Positions 15,274 to 23,964 of a stretch of 38,372 bases of DNA are shown piece after piece. The stretch covers positions 1 to 38,372 of the forward strand of contig CAIPAT010000129.1 of NCBI GenBank assembly GCA_903863035.1. Direction: 5' to 3'. The notes beneath the pieces were generated by a model, which made no database searches, was not told where the DNA came from, and saw only the letters and a program-made list of their open reading frames with translations. How positions within the stretch are numbered: the first letter of the stretch is position 1; the number at the start of each line of letters is the position of its first letter. A program made the translations under genes and the position numbers. The DNA comes from an uncultured Lentisphaeria bacterium (GTDB lineage Bacteria; Verrucomicrobiota; Lentisphaeria; Victivallales; Victivallaceae).

Positions 15274-16422
15274 TCAAAAATCAAATAACCCCGGCTGGAC
15301 ATATTGCTCCGGAGACGAGCTATAATTGGGGGGCTGCGAACTTTCTTTTGTCCGCGGTTTTGTTTTTGCCCGTACTTTTGGCTGTGTTAGTGGTTGAACC
15401 TGGAATTTGCGTTTTACCGGCAGGCTCCATTTTTTCTCTATACTTTCCAGGTATTCCATTTCATATTTTAAACTGAGCTGTTCGCGGAGCATTTGCTGTT
15501 CGAGCTGACGCGTCGCAGCTTTGCGCTGTTTATCCGACCAAATAAGAAAACGCCAGGAAGATTCCTGTTGAGCATTGCGTATAAGCGACCGGACCGAGCG
15601 CAAGCCGTTTTTGAACTCGTCGATTACTGCTAAGATTTGAGTACATGAAATATGGCTGGCCATCGGATCCTGCTTCATGTCCAGCGAGGCTTGAATCGCC
15701 AGCAGACAGTCCAGGTCGTTTTTCTGATAAGCTTCCTGAATCTGATGCCACAAACGGCTGTTTTCGGCATTAAAATCACATCCGGTATCCGGGTGAAGTT
15801 TGAAACACAATCTGCGGTAAATGTCCCGGATTCTGGTTTGGTGATTTTTTGTTTCCGGATTCTCGCGACGAACTTGCTTTGTCTCGCCGAAAATATCTTC
15901 GAATTCCTCAAATATTTTATCAAAATCTTCGTCGTCATCGCTCTCAAAATCTTCGTCATCGTCCCCTAAACTGTCGTCCGCAGCATTAAATTTGTTGACA
16001 TATTCACACAAAGCGTCATGCAATGACATGCCGTCCTTGGCTGTTTTCTGTAATTCCAGATAGAGTTTGCGGGGGGATTTTCCGGAAAGAGCGCTCAGGC
16101 ATTCCACCTGCTCGACAAACCAGCTTTTTCGTTCTACCTGTTCGTGCAGCTCACGCAGTTCAGTAAGGTGGCTGCCGAAAGTCGCGTGCATCCATTTTTC
16201 ATAAGCGGGGCGGTCTTCATTGCAGTATGCATCCCATTCCTTCTGCTGTTTCTCGAAATCACGTTCCGCTTTTTTACACTTTCGCAATAATTCCTCTTTC
16301 ACCGAGGAAATGTCTAATCGAATCAACGCGTAAAAACCAAACGCTTTAGGCTTGCCGGCAGTTCGACCGGTGTACGCCCATATATTCTGCCGGTTTGGCT
16401 TTTTGCTATATTTCCTGGCCAT
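15274..16422 (-). CDS. Divergent J-domain protein with C-terminal clamp-binding-like motif
   Basis: 382 residues. The middle is a strongly acidic stretch (about 149-180, DDDEDFESDDDEDFDK). After it comes a J-domain-like unit (about 197-250): IRDIYRRLCFKLHPDTG with the HPD motif at 210-212, then LWHQIQEAYQKNDLDCLLAI. J domains stimulate the ATPase of DnaK-type Hsp70. The N-terminal 140 residues are predicted helical and of unknown role. The last seven residues, QPGLFDF, fit the QxxLF pattern by which proteins bind the DNA polymerase sliding clamp; this is only a motif match. The gene starts 7 bp after the RNase gene stop, so the two are almost certainly co-transcribed. Confidence 0.75.
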   Translation of the reverse strand: MARKYSKKPNRQNIWAYTGRTAGKPKAFGFYALIRLDISSVKEELLRKCKKAERDFEKQQKEWDAYCNEDRPAYEKWMHATFGSHLTELRELHEQVERKSWFVEQVECLSALSGKSPRKLYLELQKTAKDGMSLHDALCEYVNKFNAADDSLGDDDEDFESDDDEDFDKIFEEFEDIFGETKQVRRENPETKNHQTRIRDIYRRLCFKLHPDTGCDFNAENSRLWHQIQEAYQKNDLDCLLAIQASLDMKQDPMASHISCTQILAVIDEFKNGLRSVRSLIRNAQQESSWRFLIWSDKQRKAATRQLEQQMLREQLSLKYEMEYLESIEKKWSLPVKRKFQVQPLTQPKVRAKTKPRTKESSQPPNYSSSPEQYVQPGLFDF

Positions 16423-16429
16423 TCTCTAC

Positions 16430-17899
16430 TTACGCCCTTTTGAAATCGATATATCCGCGTTCGATATCCGTGCGAACTAATTGTACGCGGAGCCGGTTAC
16501 CGACGTCCTGGCCTTCAGAGCCGCTCACGAGTCTTCCCTCGACCGGCGGATTCAACAAGCGGACCCATGTGCCTTTGTCGGCGGCGCCGGTGACGATGGC
16601 ATCAAACTGCTCGCCTATTCTCGACTCCAGCAGCATGGCCGCGGCTGCTTTTTCAACCAGCCGTTCAACTTTCTTCGCATCGTCTTCTTTTTCGGTGCAA
16701 TGTCTGGCAAGCGCCTGTAATTCATCGTTCTGATAAGGAATGGAGCGCCCGGCGATTGCCGACTTCAGCAGCCGCTGGGTGATCAGGTCCGGGAAACGGC
16801 GGTTCGGGGCGGTGGAATGCGTATAATCCTTGACTGCCAGCCCGAAGTGACCGGAGGTGTTTTGTCCCGGCAGTTCAACCACATATTCGCCTTTGCCCAG
16901 CAATTTGATGATGCTGAGCGAAAGATCGGGGAAGCGCAACGGATCAGCGGCTTTTTCAGCTAACAGGAATTGCTCCAGGGCCTTTGAGTTCGGTTCGGCG
17001 GGTAAATTTGCGCCGCGTTCGGCGGCCAGTTCAACAATCCGGTTCCAGCGTTTGGGAATGCGGACTATACGGCGTATGGACGGAAAATTTTTGGCGGCAA
17101 GATAGCGGGCGGTAACGCCGTTGGCCGCGATCATGAAATCCTCAATAATGTCTTTTGCCTTGTTTGATCTTTCAGATTCCAAATCTTTAAGCTCATCGCC
17201 TTCAAATACCGGCCGCGCCTGGATTGTTTCAAAGTCCAGCGCGCCTTGCTGAAAACGGAGCGCCTTCAATTTTTGTGCCGCACGATCCTGGAGCCGGATA
17301 TTTTCTTCAAGCCCGCTGACCGTACTGACCGCCTGCAGCACTGGACCTTCTCCATCCAGCCATGCGGCGGTACTGTTGTAAGCCAGCTTGGCGCGATTAC
17401 AGACCAGCGCACGGTAAACATCCGAACTCTGGAGCGATCCATTGCCGGCAAGCATCATTTCAATCACAACGGCCATGCGTTCGGAGTCATAGTTGAGCGA
17501 AGTAAGGTCGGTGGAAAGCTTTTCCGGCAGCATCGGGAAAATTTCAGCCGCAGTGTAAACAGAAGTGGTATTCTGCCGGGCATAGCCGTCTATCGCCGAA
17601 CTTTTCCCGACGACAGCATCCACGTCGGCAATGGCAACCAGTAATTTTATGGCTCCGCCGCCCATCTCTTCGGCTACTGTGAGCTGGTCCAGATCGCGTG
17701 AATCATCATTATCCATCGAACACCATAGCAAATGCCTGAGGTCCAGCGTTGTTTCTTCGGTCTTCACCGCGGGGCCGCTGATGCGGTCGAGTTCGGCGAA
17801 CACTTCCGGCGGAAAATCCGGAATCATATCTCTTTCCAGCATTGCGCGGTGGGCAATTCGCTGCAAGCGGGAGCGGTTTCGCATATTGTCATTATTCAT
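16430..17899 (-). CDS. RNase II-like (RNB domain) ribonuclease
   Basis: 489 residues with an RNB exoribonuclease domain. The active-site region reads SMDNDDSRDLDQLTVAEE: the Asp residues at 63, 69 and 71 are kept, but the fourth family position (Asp210 in E. coli RNase II) is Gln72. Other landmarks are VAIADVDAVV and the GHFGLAVKDYTHSTAPNRRFPDL block with its conserved Asp-Tyr-x-His and Arg-Arg-Phe-Pro-Asp. A short S1-like end (VTGAADKGTWVRLLNPPVEGRL) closes the protein. No N-terminal cold-shock domains are present, so it is shorter than RNase II or R (about 640-800). Likely role: 3'-5' RNA degradation. The start has an AAGGT upstream on the minus strand. It is divergent from the gntR operon. 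Confidence 0.85.
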   Translation of the reverse strand: MNNDNMRNRSRLQRIAHRAMLERDMIPDFPPEVFAELDRISGPAVKTEETTLDLRHLLWCSMDNDDSRDLDQLTVAEEMGGGAIKLLVAIADVDAVVGKSSAIDGYARQNTTSVYTAAEIFPMLPEKLSTDLTSLNYDSERMAVVIEMMLAGNGSLQSSDVYRALVCNRAKLAYNSTAAWLDGEGPVLQAVSTVSGLEENIRLQDRAAQKLKALRFQQGALDFETIQARPVFEGDELKDLESERSNKAKDIIEDFMIAANGVTARYLAAKNFPSIRRIVRIPKRWNRIVELAAERGANLPAEPNSKALEQFLLAEKAADPLRFPDLSLSIIKLLGKGEYVVELPGQNTSGHFGLAVKDYTHSTAPNRRFPDLITQRLLKSAIAGRSIPYQNDELQALARHCTEKEDDAKKVERLVEKAAAAMLLESRIGEQFDAIVTGAADKGTWVRLLNPPVEGRLVSGSEGQDVGNRLRVQLVRTDIERGYIDFKRA

Positions 17900-17976
17900 T
17901 ATGATTTTACCTTACTGAGATTATTTGACTGCGGTATCAGGCATATTATTATTCAGTTAATATATCATGTTTTTTT

Positions 17977-17992
17977 TTGTAGTAAACTACAA
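17977..17992. promoter_or_regulatory. Palindrome TTGTAGT-AA-ACTACAA, possible second operator
   Basis: Perfect 7-bp arms around AA, in the divergent rnb/gntR intergenic region, 78 bp from the RNase start. The half-site TGTAGTA differs by one base from TGTACTA in the gntR operator, so the same repressor might bind here and affect the minus-strand operon. Confidence 0.4.
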
Positions 17993-18055
17993 AATCTGAA
18001 TATCCTGTTAGAAGCCGTAACCATGGAAAATTTTCAAAAAAAGTTATTTAGACAC

Positions 18056-18084
18056 TTGCAACTGTACTATTTTAGTAGTACAAT
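18056..18084 (+). promoter_or_regulatory. gntR operon promoter
   Basis: TTGCAA (18056-18061), a 17-bp spacer, then TACAAT (18079-18084), a good sigma-70 match. The gntR start lies 36 bp downstream. The palindrome at 18063-18082 fills the spacer and overlaps the -10 box. Confidence 0.65.
18063..18082. promoter_or_regulatory. GntR (YtrA-type) operator TGTACTA-N6-TAGTACA
   Basis: Perfect 7-bp inverted repeat with a 6-bp spacer, lying between the -35 and the -10. Binding there would block RNA polymerase, so autorepression by the adjacent GntR regulator is the simplest reading. The assignment to this regulator is inference from position and symmetry. Confidence 0.65.
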
Positions 18085-18119
18085 TGTAATATATACATCA
18101 TACAATACTGGAAGTTGCA

Positions 18120-18494
18120 ATGAAAATTGATCTTAAAAGCGGCGTTCCGATCTACTTGCAGATTGTGGAACAGGTGAAAGTCTCCGCGCTGTTCGGGCGG
18201 TATCGCAACGGCGACCGCCTGCCCCCGGTGCGCGAACTGGCCATGGAACTGCGCATCAACCCGAATACCGTCGCCAAAGCATATCAACTGCTCAAGGATG
18301 AAGGCATCATTGACAGCCGTCCCGGCGGCGGGAATTTCATCTCGCTGCAGCAGGACAATACCGACACCATGCGCGAAGCCATGCTCTCCGGCGAACTGAA
18401 AAACATCATTGATAAAGCGGACGCGCTGGGCGTTCCGCGGGAACGCCTCACCGAAATATTTCATCATTTATTAAACAGAGGGGATAATAAATGA
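18120..18494 (+). CDS. GntR-family repressor, YtrA subfamily
   Basis: 124 residues, the short YtrA type: an N-terminal winged helix (about 8-70) with YLQIVEQVKVSALFGRYRNGDRLPPVRELAMELRINPNTVAKAYQLLKDEGIID, then a short helical dimerisation tail. YtrA-type regulators sit at the head of ABC-transporter operons and repress them until a cell-envelope signal or antibiotic is present. This gene heads such an operon, and its stop overlaps the first permease start (ATGA). A perfect palindrome lies in its promoter. The effector is unknown. Confidence 0.92.
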   Translation: MKIDLKSGVPIYLQIVEQVKVSALFGRYRNGDRLPPVRELAMELRINPNTVAKAYQLLKDEGIIDSRPGGGNFISLQQDNTDTMREAMLSGELKNIIDKADALGVPRERLTEIFHHLLNRGDNK

Positions 18495-20479
18495 AACCGT
18501 ATCAGGCATTAATCTGGAATGAATGGCGGCAGATGCGCGGCAATGTCATTGCATTGGCCGGAGTAACTGTCCTGCTGTGGCTGCTGCTATTGGCCGCTAG
18601 CTTCAATAAAACGCTGGCTGAATATGTCGAGATGGTCGCAACTGCGCTGACAATCGGTTTGCCGCTTTTATACAGCATTGTGCTGGCGGATTCGTTTGCG
18701 CGAGAATTCAGCCAGAAAACAAACAGTTTTCTGCTGGAACTACCGGTAACGCCGACAAAAATATTTTTCTGCAAATATCTCGCCAATCTTGGCGCATTTC
18801 TTGTGCTGGTGATTTTGGAGGCACAGTTGATGGCGCGTCTGACTTGCTTGACGCCGGGTAAGCATTATACGGATGGTATTAAGCCTGAAGACTGGTTAAT
18901 TGGTTTGGCAGCAATCGCCACAATCTGGATTCTGGCGCATGCCATGGTTTTTCTGGCATCGCTGCTCGGGAAAAAACCCGGTAACGGCATTGTCGCGATA
19001 ATAGTATTGCCGCTGCCGGTCATTCTGCTGCTGCCCGGAGCTATGACGGCAACCATGTTTTTATTCAAGGACGATCAGTACTGGATTATTTCCAGTCTGC
19101 TGTTTTCGCTATTCTTTTTATACGGGTTTTGTGTCTGGCTCGGCTGGTATTTGTGGTCCAGCCGGATTGCCTGCGGATGTAAAATTTGGAAGCTGGTTAC
19201 TGCCGCTTTGATCACTATGTTTATAATTCCGTGGATGTTGTACAGTATCGCTTATTTTTACTTCAGCTCGGACTTTAATTCGGCCATTCGCGAAGCTAAC
19301 GCCGCTGGAATCGAGACGGATATCAAAAAAATGATTCTTCCGCCGGTTCCAGACGAACAAAATGCCGTCAATGGAATACTTAAATTCCACCATGAATACC
19401 TGGCATTGGGCAAGCTCGTTAAGGATCAAAAAGTGTCGATGCCGTCGGCAGCGCAGTGGACAGGAACCAGATTCGATTTTATCAAAGTTCAACACGAAAA
19501 CATCACGCCCAAAAACATCCCTGAAGCCACGGATTTTATTCTTAATCATCCCCGTATGAATCAATGTAATGCTATTCTTTCGGAAGCATTAAAAAAACCA
19601 TACTGCCGGTTCAGCAAAAACTATACATTCATGGAATGCTATAGTATTGATTTTATGGCATATCAAGCCGTCAAGTTTTTAACCTACAGGGCATATGCCT
19701 TCCGGGCATCCGGACAGGATGATGACTTTTTCGCATGTTTTAACAGTATTGACAGAATATCCGCAGCGTTGACAGAACAGCCCTTTGCCCGCTTGAAAGA
19801 ATGGGGTTTTAGGCTCAAAGCTATGGAGTATCAAACCGCTATTGCGGCAGGGCCGGATACTGCCGAAGCTGTAAAGTTCTATCATCAAATGATCCGCAAT
19901 ATTGATTCTGTAAATTATGTTATACCGAATGAAACATTCAGAATTTACAGTTATCTGGAAGACCGCGACGGAATTCTTTTTGGGGGAATTCCCGGGCCAA
20001 AGATCTTCGAGAAATGTAAGCTATTTTATCTGCCAAGATTGTTTCAAAGCGCAGCGGCATGGGTTCGGCGTAAAATTGAGGAAGAAAAATTACTTAAAAA
20101 TACCCTGATACAGCCTGATATTAAATCATGGCAAAAAGCCACAAACCAAATTCCAGGCATTTTCAAGGCAATACCTTATTTGAACATCTGGTATCCCTTT
20201 AATTTTCGATCCAGATTTGAATCATACAAACTGTGTCTGGCGCTGAAAATTTACCATATAAAATACGGAAAATTCCCGGATTCACTACGACAGCTCGTCC
20301 CGGAAATATTGCCCAAAGTTCCCATTAATACGCAGACTGGCAAAGATTATATATATCAGGTTGACGCTGACGGATATATTTTACTAGACTATCCTCCTGG
20401 CAAAAATCGTCCAAATCAAAGCTGCATTAGTGGCACCAGATATCAACCATGGGACATAAAACCGGAGAAAGCGAAATGA
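18491..20479 (+). CDS. ABC-2 type permease with large C-terminal extracytoplasmic region (paralogue 1)
   Basis: 662 residues. The first 255 contain about seven membrane helices (near 18-37, 48-66, 96-116, 138-160, 168-190, 198-220, 234-255), with NEWRQMRG at the start and SFAREFSQKTNSFLLELPVTPTKIFFCKYLANL as the coupling region typical of ABC-2 permeases. If the N-terminus is inside, the remaining 400 residues are outside. This part has no recognised domain. It ends with LALKIYHIKYGKFPDSLRQL, then VPEILPKVPINTQTGKDYIY, a pattern seen in large planctomycete and Lentisphaerae envelope proteins. Translational overlaps join it to gntR and to its paralogue. Substrate unknown. Confidence 0.75.
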   Translation: MKPYQALIWNEWRQMRGNVIALAGVTVLLWLLLLAASFNKTLAEYVEMVATALTIGLPLLYSIVLADSFAREFSQKTNSFLLELPVTPTKIFFCKYLANLGAFLVLVILEAQLMARLTCLTPGKHYTDGIKPEDWLIGLAAIATIWILAHAMVFLASLLGKKPGNGIVAIIVLPLPVILLLPGAMTATMFLFKDDQYWIISSLLFSLFFLYGFCVWLGWYLWSSRIACGCKIWKLVTAALITMFIIPWMLYSIAYFYFSSDFNSAIREANAAGIETDIKKMILPPVPDEQNAVNGILKFHHEYLALGKLVKDQKVSMPSAAQWTGTRFDFIKVQHENITPKNIPEATDFILNHPRMNQCNAILSEALKKPYCRFSKNYTFMECYSIDFMAYQAVKFLTYRAYAFRASGQDDDFFACFNSIDRISAALTEQPFARLKEWGFRLKAMEYQTAIAAGPDTAEAVKFYHQMIRNIDSVNYVIPNETFRIYSYLEDRDGILFGGIPGPKIFEKCKLFYLPRLFQSAAAWVRRKIEEEKLLKNTLIQPDIKSWQKATNQIPGIFKAIPYLNIWYPFNFRSRFESYKLCLALKIYHIKYGKFPDSLRQLVPEILPKVPINTQTGKDYIYQVDADGYILLDYPPGKNRPNQSCISGTRYQPWDIKPEKAK

Positions 20480-22434
20480 AACCGTATCAGGCATTAATCT
20501 GGAACGAATGGCGGCAGATGCGCGGAATGTTTCTGGCGGCGGCAGGAGCAATGATACTGCTGTTTCTTACTTTATTTATTTTAAATATGTTGCGGGTACG
20601 TGACATCGATATGGTCGCACTGGTGATTTCATGCCTGCTGCCGGGCCTGCTGGCGCTTATCGGATTCTGGGCATTTCAAGGCGAAATAAAGAGCCAGACG
20701 GACAGTTTTCTACTGGCGCTGCCGATCAGCCGCGGCAGAATTTTCTGGTACAAATATCTATTCAATCTGAGCATATATATTGTGCTAGCCGCGCTCTGCT
20801 GTGCGCTGTTTTTTCCGCTGACGCTGGACCGGGGGGCACTGGCAAAAATTTCTGCAAGAAGCGCTTTTATCAACGTAACTACAATCGTTTTTACCATGTC
20901 ATATTTGTTTGCTCATGCCATGAGTATTACTGCTCCATTAATTAACAACAGCCGGGGCGGAAAGGCTGGCGGATGGGCGGTATTTATTGCTTTTCCGGCA
21001 CTGCTTATCGGGATCCAGGCCATTGTCGCGCTATATCCGTGCAATGAAATGCGCTGGAAAGGAGTTTCGGTTTTTATGATTAACCTAATATTATGGATTT
21101 TTGCCCTTGCAGCAGGCTATCATCTATGGACCAATTACCTCGCACTCAAGCGCAACGTCATGCGTCCGTTGTTTAAAGCCGCCGGAATGATAATTGTAAT
21201 TTCCGCGCTATTATTCACGACGGCATATATTTATTCCGGCATGGATCTGTCGGCAGCCAGACGCGAAGCGCTGACCGCTGGACTGAAACTGGAGACGAAA
21301 CCAGCGCCGGAGCTAACCCCGGAAATGCTGGACGACGCGGCGCGAATTTCTGACGCGTTACAAAAATACCAGTTACGACTTGATGCCGTTAAACCCAAGC
21401 TGCCATCACAGACAGGCCCATCCTTCCATGGCGGTTATACCTGGCGATCCGGGGCTGCTAATATAAAAGCGAGGCGTCAGGCCGCGGATTTTATCCTCGG
21501 CGATGCCAGTGCGGTAAAACTGTATGCTGATCTTCTTCAAATACTTAACAAACCGGCCTGCCGGTTCGATGGCACTTCCTTAGTGCAAAAGTTTCCTGGC
21601 ACGGATTTCTGGCCGACAGAGATAATCCGGAATTTCTTACATGATCGTGCCTTCGCGCTGGAGTTGAATAACCGGACGCCGGAGGCGTTTGCATGTCTGG
21701 ATCTGCTTGATAAACTCGCCGATGCCGTTGGCTACAGTCGTAACGGCATGGGGTGGTTTGGGCTTTCCAAATTAAAGATCGTGGTCAATATCGGACCTGA
21801 CACAATGGCGGGAGTGGAGTATTATGAGAAGTTGCTTAAAGAGCTTGCCGCCACACGTCCGGAATTCAATGACGATACTGTCGCAAAGCTGAAGTATAGC
21901 GATGACGCTTTCAGGATGTCGCGAGGACCGTTGCGGCCTTTCCTTGAAATTGGAGCTTTTCTACTGAGACCGCGTTATCATGAAAGCATCGCCAATCTTC
22001 TCCGCTGGCAAGTTGCTTATAAACAGTTGTTTGAACGGTCGGGAACGGTCAAATTCGCAGAGGCGAAGCCGGACATGTTGAAATTGAGTCAATCCTCGCC
22101 CATTATTATTTCGATATCGCCATATCAAATTCAGCAATGCTACACTCAGCGGGGCCATATCGCGAACATGCAACTGTATCTGGCGCTGAAAATATACAAA
22201 GCGAAATATGGACATTTCCCGAATACGCTGGCACAACTTGCGCCAGAAATTCTGCCGGTTGTCCCGCTCAGCCCGATAACTGGAGAAAATTTCAAATACC
22301 ATGCAGACCCTAACGGGTTCTCGCTGCAAACCGAATCTTTTCTGCTAACATCTAAAAAAATAGAACCTGTCACATATTCATATCGTACCTGGGATAAAAC
22401 CGCTCCCGAAGCGGAAGAACCGGCTTTGCCGTAA
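20476..22434 (+). CDS. ABC-2 type permease with large C-terminal extracytoplasmic region (paralogue 2)
   Basis: 652 residues, a tandem paralogue of the preceding gene. The start at 20476 overlaps its stop as ATGA, with GGAGA 8 nt upstream; longer starts are not needed. The first 17 codons are almost identical at DNA level (49 of 50 bases) although the rest has diverged strongly. Membrane helices cover roughly residues 18-250. The coupling region is KSQTDSFLLALPISRGRIFWYKYLFNL. The long C-terminal part ends LALKIYKAKYGHFPNTLAQL, then APEILPVVPLSPITGENFKY, aligned with its partner. The two probably form a heterodimeric pore with the ATPase downstream. Confidence 0.75.
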   Translation: MKPYQALIWNEWRQMRGMFLAAAGAMILLFLTLFILNMLRVRDIDMVALVISCLLPGLLALIGFWAFQGEIKSQTDSFLLALPISRGRIFWYKYLFNLSIYIVLAALCCALFFPLTLDRGALAKISARSAFINVTTIVFTMSYLFAHAMSITAPLINNSRGGKAGGWAVFIAFPALLIGIQAIVALYPCNEMRWKGVSVFMINLILWIFALAAGYHLWTNYLALKRNVMRPLFKAAGMIIVISALLFTTAYIYSGMDLSAARREALTAGLKLETKPAPELTPEMLDDAARISDALQKYQLRLDAVKPKLPSQTGPSFHGGYTWRSGAANIKARRQAADFILGDASAVKLYADLLQILNKPACRFDGTSLVQKFPGTDFWPTEIIRNFLHDRAFALELNNRTPEAFACLDLLDKLADAVGYSRNGMGWFGLSKLKIVVNIGPDTMAGVEYYEKLLKELAATRPEFNDDTVAKLKYSDDAFRMSRGPLRPFLEIGAFLLRPRYHESIANLLRWQVAYKQLFERSGTVKFAEAKPDMLKLSQSSPIIISISPYQIQQCYTQRGHIANMQLYLALKIYKAKYGHFPNTLAQLAPEILPVVPLSPITGENFKYHADPNGFSLQTESFLLTSKKIEPVTYSYRTWDKTAPEAEEPALP

Positions 22435-22490
22435 AATAAAAGACGGAGAGCTCCGGCTCCCGAATTGACCAATACGAAGGAGAAAACAAA

Positions 22491-23390
22491 ATGAGTGAAA
22501 ACAGCAATGCGATTGTGGCGCGGGGAGTGCGGAAGGCTTATACGCGGAAAAAGGAAGTCGTCAAAGGTTTGGATTTGACGGTTAAGCGCGGGTCGGTCTA
22601 TGCGCTGCTGGGATGCAACGGGGTCGGCAAGACTACTTCCATCCGGATGATTACCGGGCAGCTGGCTCCGGATGCCGGGGAGATTTCCGTCCTCGGCCTG
22701 GACCCGGTGAAGGATGCCGTCAAACTGCGGCGGAAAATGGCGTATGTGGCGGAGGGGCAGAAACTCTACGACTGGATGACGATTGATGATCTGATTAAAT
22801 TTGTCAAGGCATTTTATCCGGAGTGGGATGACAAGGTCTGCGCGCATCTGCTGAAAATGTTCGGACTGCCGCGTGGCGTCAAACTGAAAGATTATTCGCG
22901 GGGAATGTACACCAAAGCGGCCTTACTGGGGGCGTTATGCCGTGATCCGGATCTGCTGATTCTGGACGATCCGATGCTGGGACTGGATACGGCGGCGCGG
23001 CGCGAATTCATGAGCGGCGTGGTCGACGCGATCCACGAATTCGACCGCACGGTAATTTTCTCCACGCATATCATTCCGGAAATTGAGGCGCTGTCCGATT
23101 ACGCCGGAATCATGGTTGACGGGCGGTTGACGCTGGAAGCGCCGGTGGATGAAATCAAAGCGTCATTCCGGGAAATCAGGCTGCCGGCCGATGCCGGAGA
23201 CATTCCGGAACTGCCCGGCATTGTCAGCGTCCGGAACACCGGGGAAGATAAAATTGTCACAGTCAAAGGCGTCGAAAGCGAAATGACGGCAGCCTTTCAT
23301 CAAGCCGGATTCAGGTTCTTCACGGTGAACGCGATGTCACTGGAAGACATCTTTCTGGCGGTAACCGCGAAGCCGGAGGAAAGCAGATAA
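22491..23390 (+). CDS. ABC transporter ATP-binding protein (YtrB-like)
   Basis: 299 residues: an ATPase domain (about 5-215) and a short C-terminal extension ending LEDIFLAVTAKPEE. Walker A is GCNGVGKTT (41-49), the signature is YSRGM (135-139) in place of LSGGQ, and the switch His is in FSTH (193). Walker B reads LLILDDP, with Asp at the position of the catalytic Glu (160). This is conservative but usually slows ATP hydrolysis. YSRGM-type signatures are normal in the YtrB group. AAGGAG precedes the ATG. It is the last gene of the gntR operon and should power the two upstream permeases. Confidence 0.9.
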   Translation: MSENSNAIVARGVRKAYTRKKEVVKGLDLTVKRGSVYALLGCNGVGKTTSIRMITGQLAPDAGEISVLGLDPVKDAVKLRRKMAYVAEGQKLYDWMTIDDLIKFVKAFYPEWDDKVCAHLLKMFGLPRGVKLKDYSRGMYTKAALLGALCRDPDLLILDDPMLGLDTAARREFMSGVVDAIHEFDRTVIFSTHIIPEIEALSDYAGIMVDGRLTLEAPVDEIKASFREIRLPADAGDIPELPGIVSVRNTGEDKIVTVKGVESEMTAAFHQAGFRFFTVNAMSLEDIFLAVTAKPEESR

Positions 23391-23450
23391 ATCCGGAAAG
23401 CAAAAGTCAGACCGAAAGCAGGGAACGAGATATCCTCCGGAACTTTTATA

Positions 23451-23622
23451 CTCTAATAAGGTTGAAAATTTAACATAGACAAGCAGGATTGTGGATTATA
23501 TTTTTTCGATCCGCCTGATGGGCGATACCCGCATCGCCTGAAGAATGAACGGAAAAAGACGGACGCAAGATACTAGCCGCGAAGCGGTTGCGCTATATTT
23601 TAAAATTTCAACCATATTAGAG
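23451..23622 (+). repeat. Structured dispersed element, copy A
   Basis: The ends (23451-23473 and 23600-23622) are inverted repeats matching at 21 of 23 positions, so the whole element can fold back. Inside is GGCGAT-ACCCGC-ATCGCC (23521-23538). It is followed by TGAA, 7 nt, CGGAAAAAG, 6 nt, GCAA, then CGGTTGCG near 23585-23592. The same ordered words occur at 28380-28483 in another intergenic region. It could be a non-coding RNA, a MITE-like element, or both. Strand of any transcript is unknown. Confidence 0.6.
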
Positions 23623-23925
23623 AATATATGACGAACATCATGACGGACAAGTGACGACTACATCGCCGGGTATTTTTAATCATTGAAATTTAGAAACTTA
23701 TGAAAATGTCCGCATTTCAGCTGTCATCTCCTGACTGCTATTGCCGACGCCTCCGGCTATTGCGGATGTATCCAGACGTCCAGGGCCGGACGGCTGCCCG
23801 GTTTGTTATGCTGGCCGCATGAGTATGCACAGGCAACCGGGGCATAGCAGCTTGACTCCTAATTATTATCGGTGGGGGTTGCATTATTGATTTTGCAAAT
23901 TATATTCTTCATACCTTGTTTTGGA

Positions 23926-23931
23926 TATAAT
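23926..23931 (+). promoter_or_regulatory. Candidate -10 box of the cupin lipoprotein gene
   Basis: Exact TATAAT consensus 33 bp before the start codon. No good -35 is found at the usual spacing, so an activator or extended contacts might be needed. Confidence 0.35.
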
Positions 23932-23964
23932 TATACCATTAATAAACATGAGGATAATCAGTAA

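Larger units (their letters stand above)
23391..23964. other. Intergenic region with structured element A
   Basis: 574 bp without a recognised gene. Positions 23451-23622 hold the structured element described separately. 23700-23870 is GC-rich with several short hairpins (for example CGTCC/GGACG near 23788). A perfect -10 box TATAAT at 23926-23931 lies 34 bp before the cupin gene, but the -35 is poor (TTCTTC). Confidence 0.5.
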
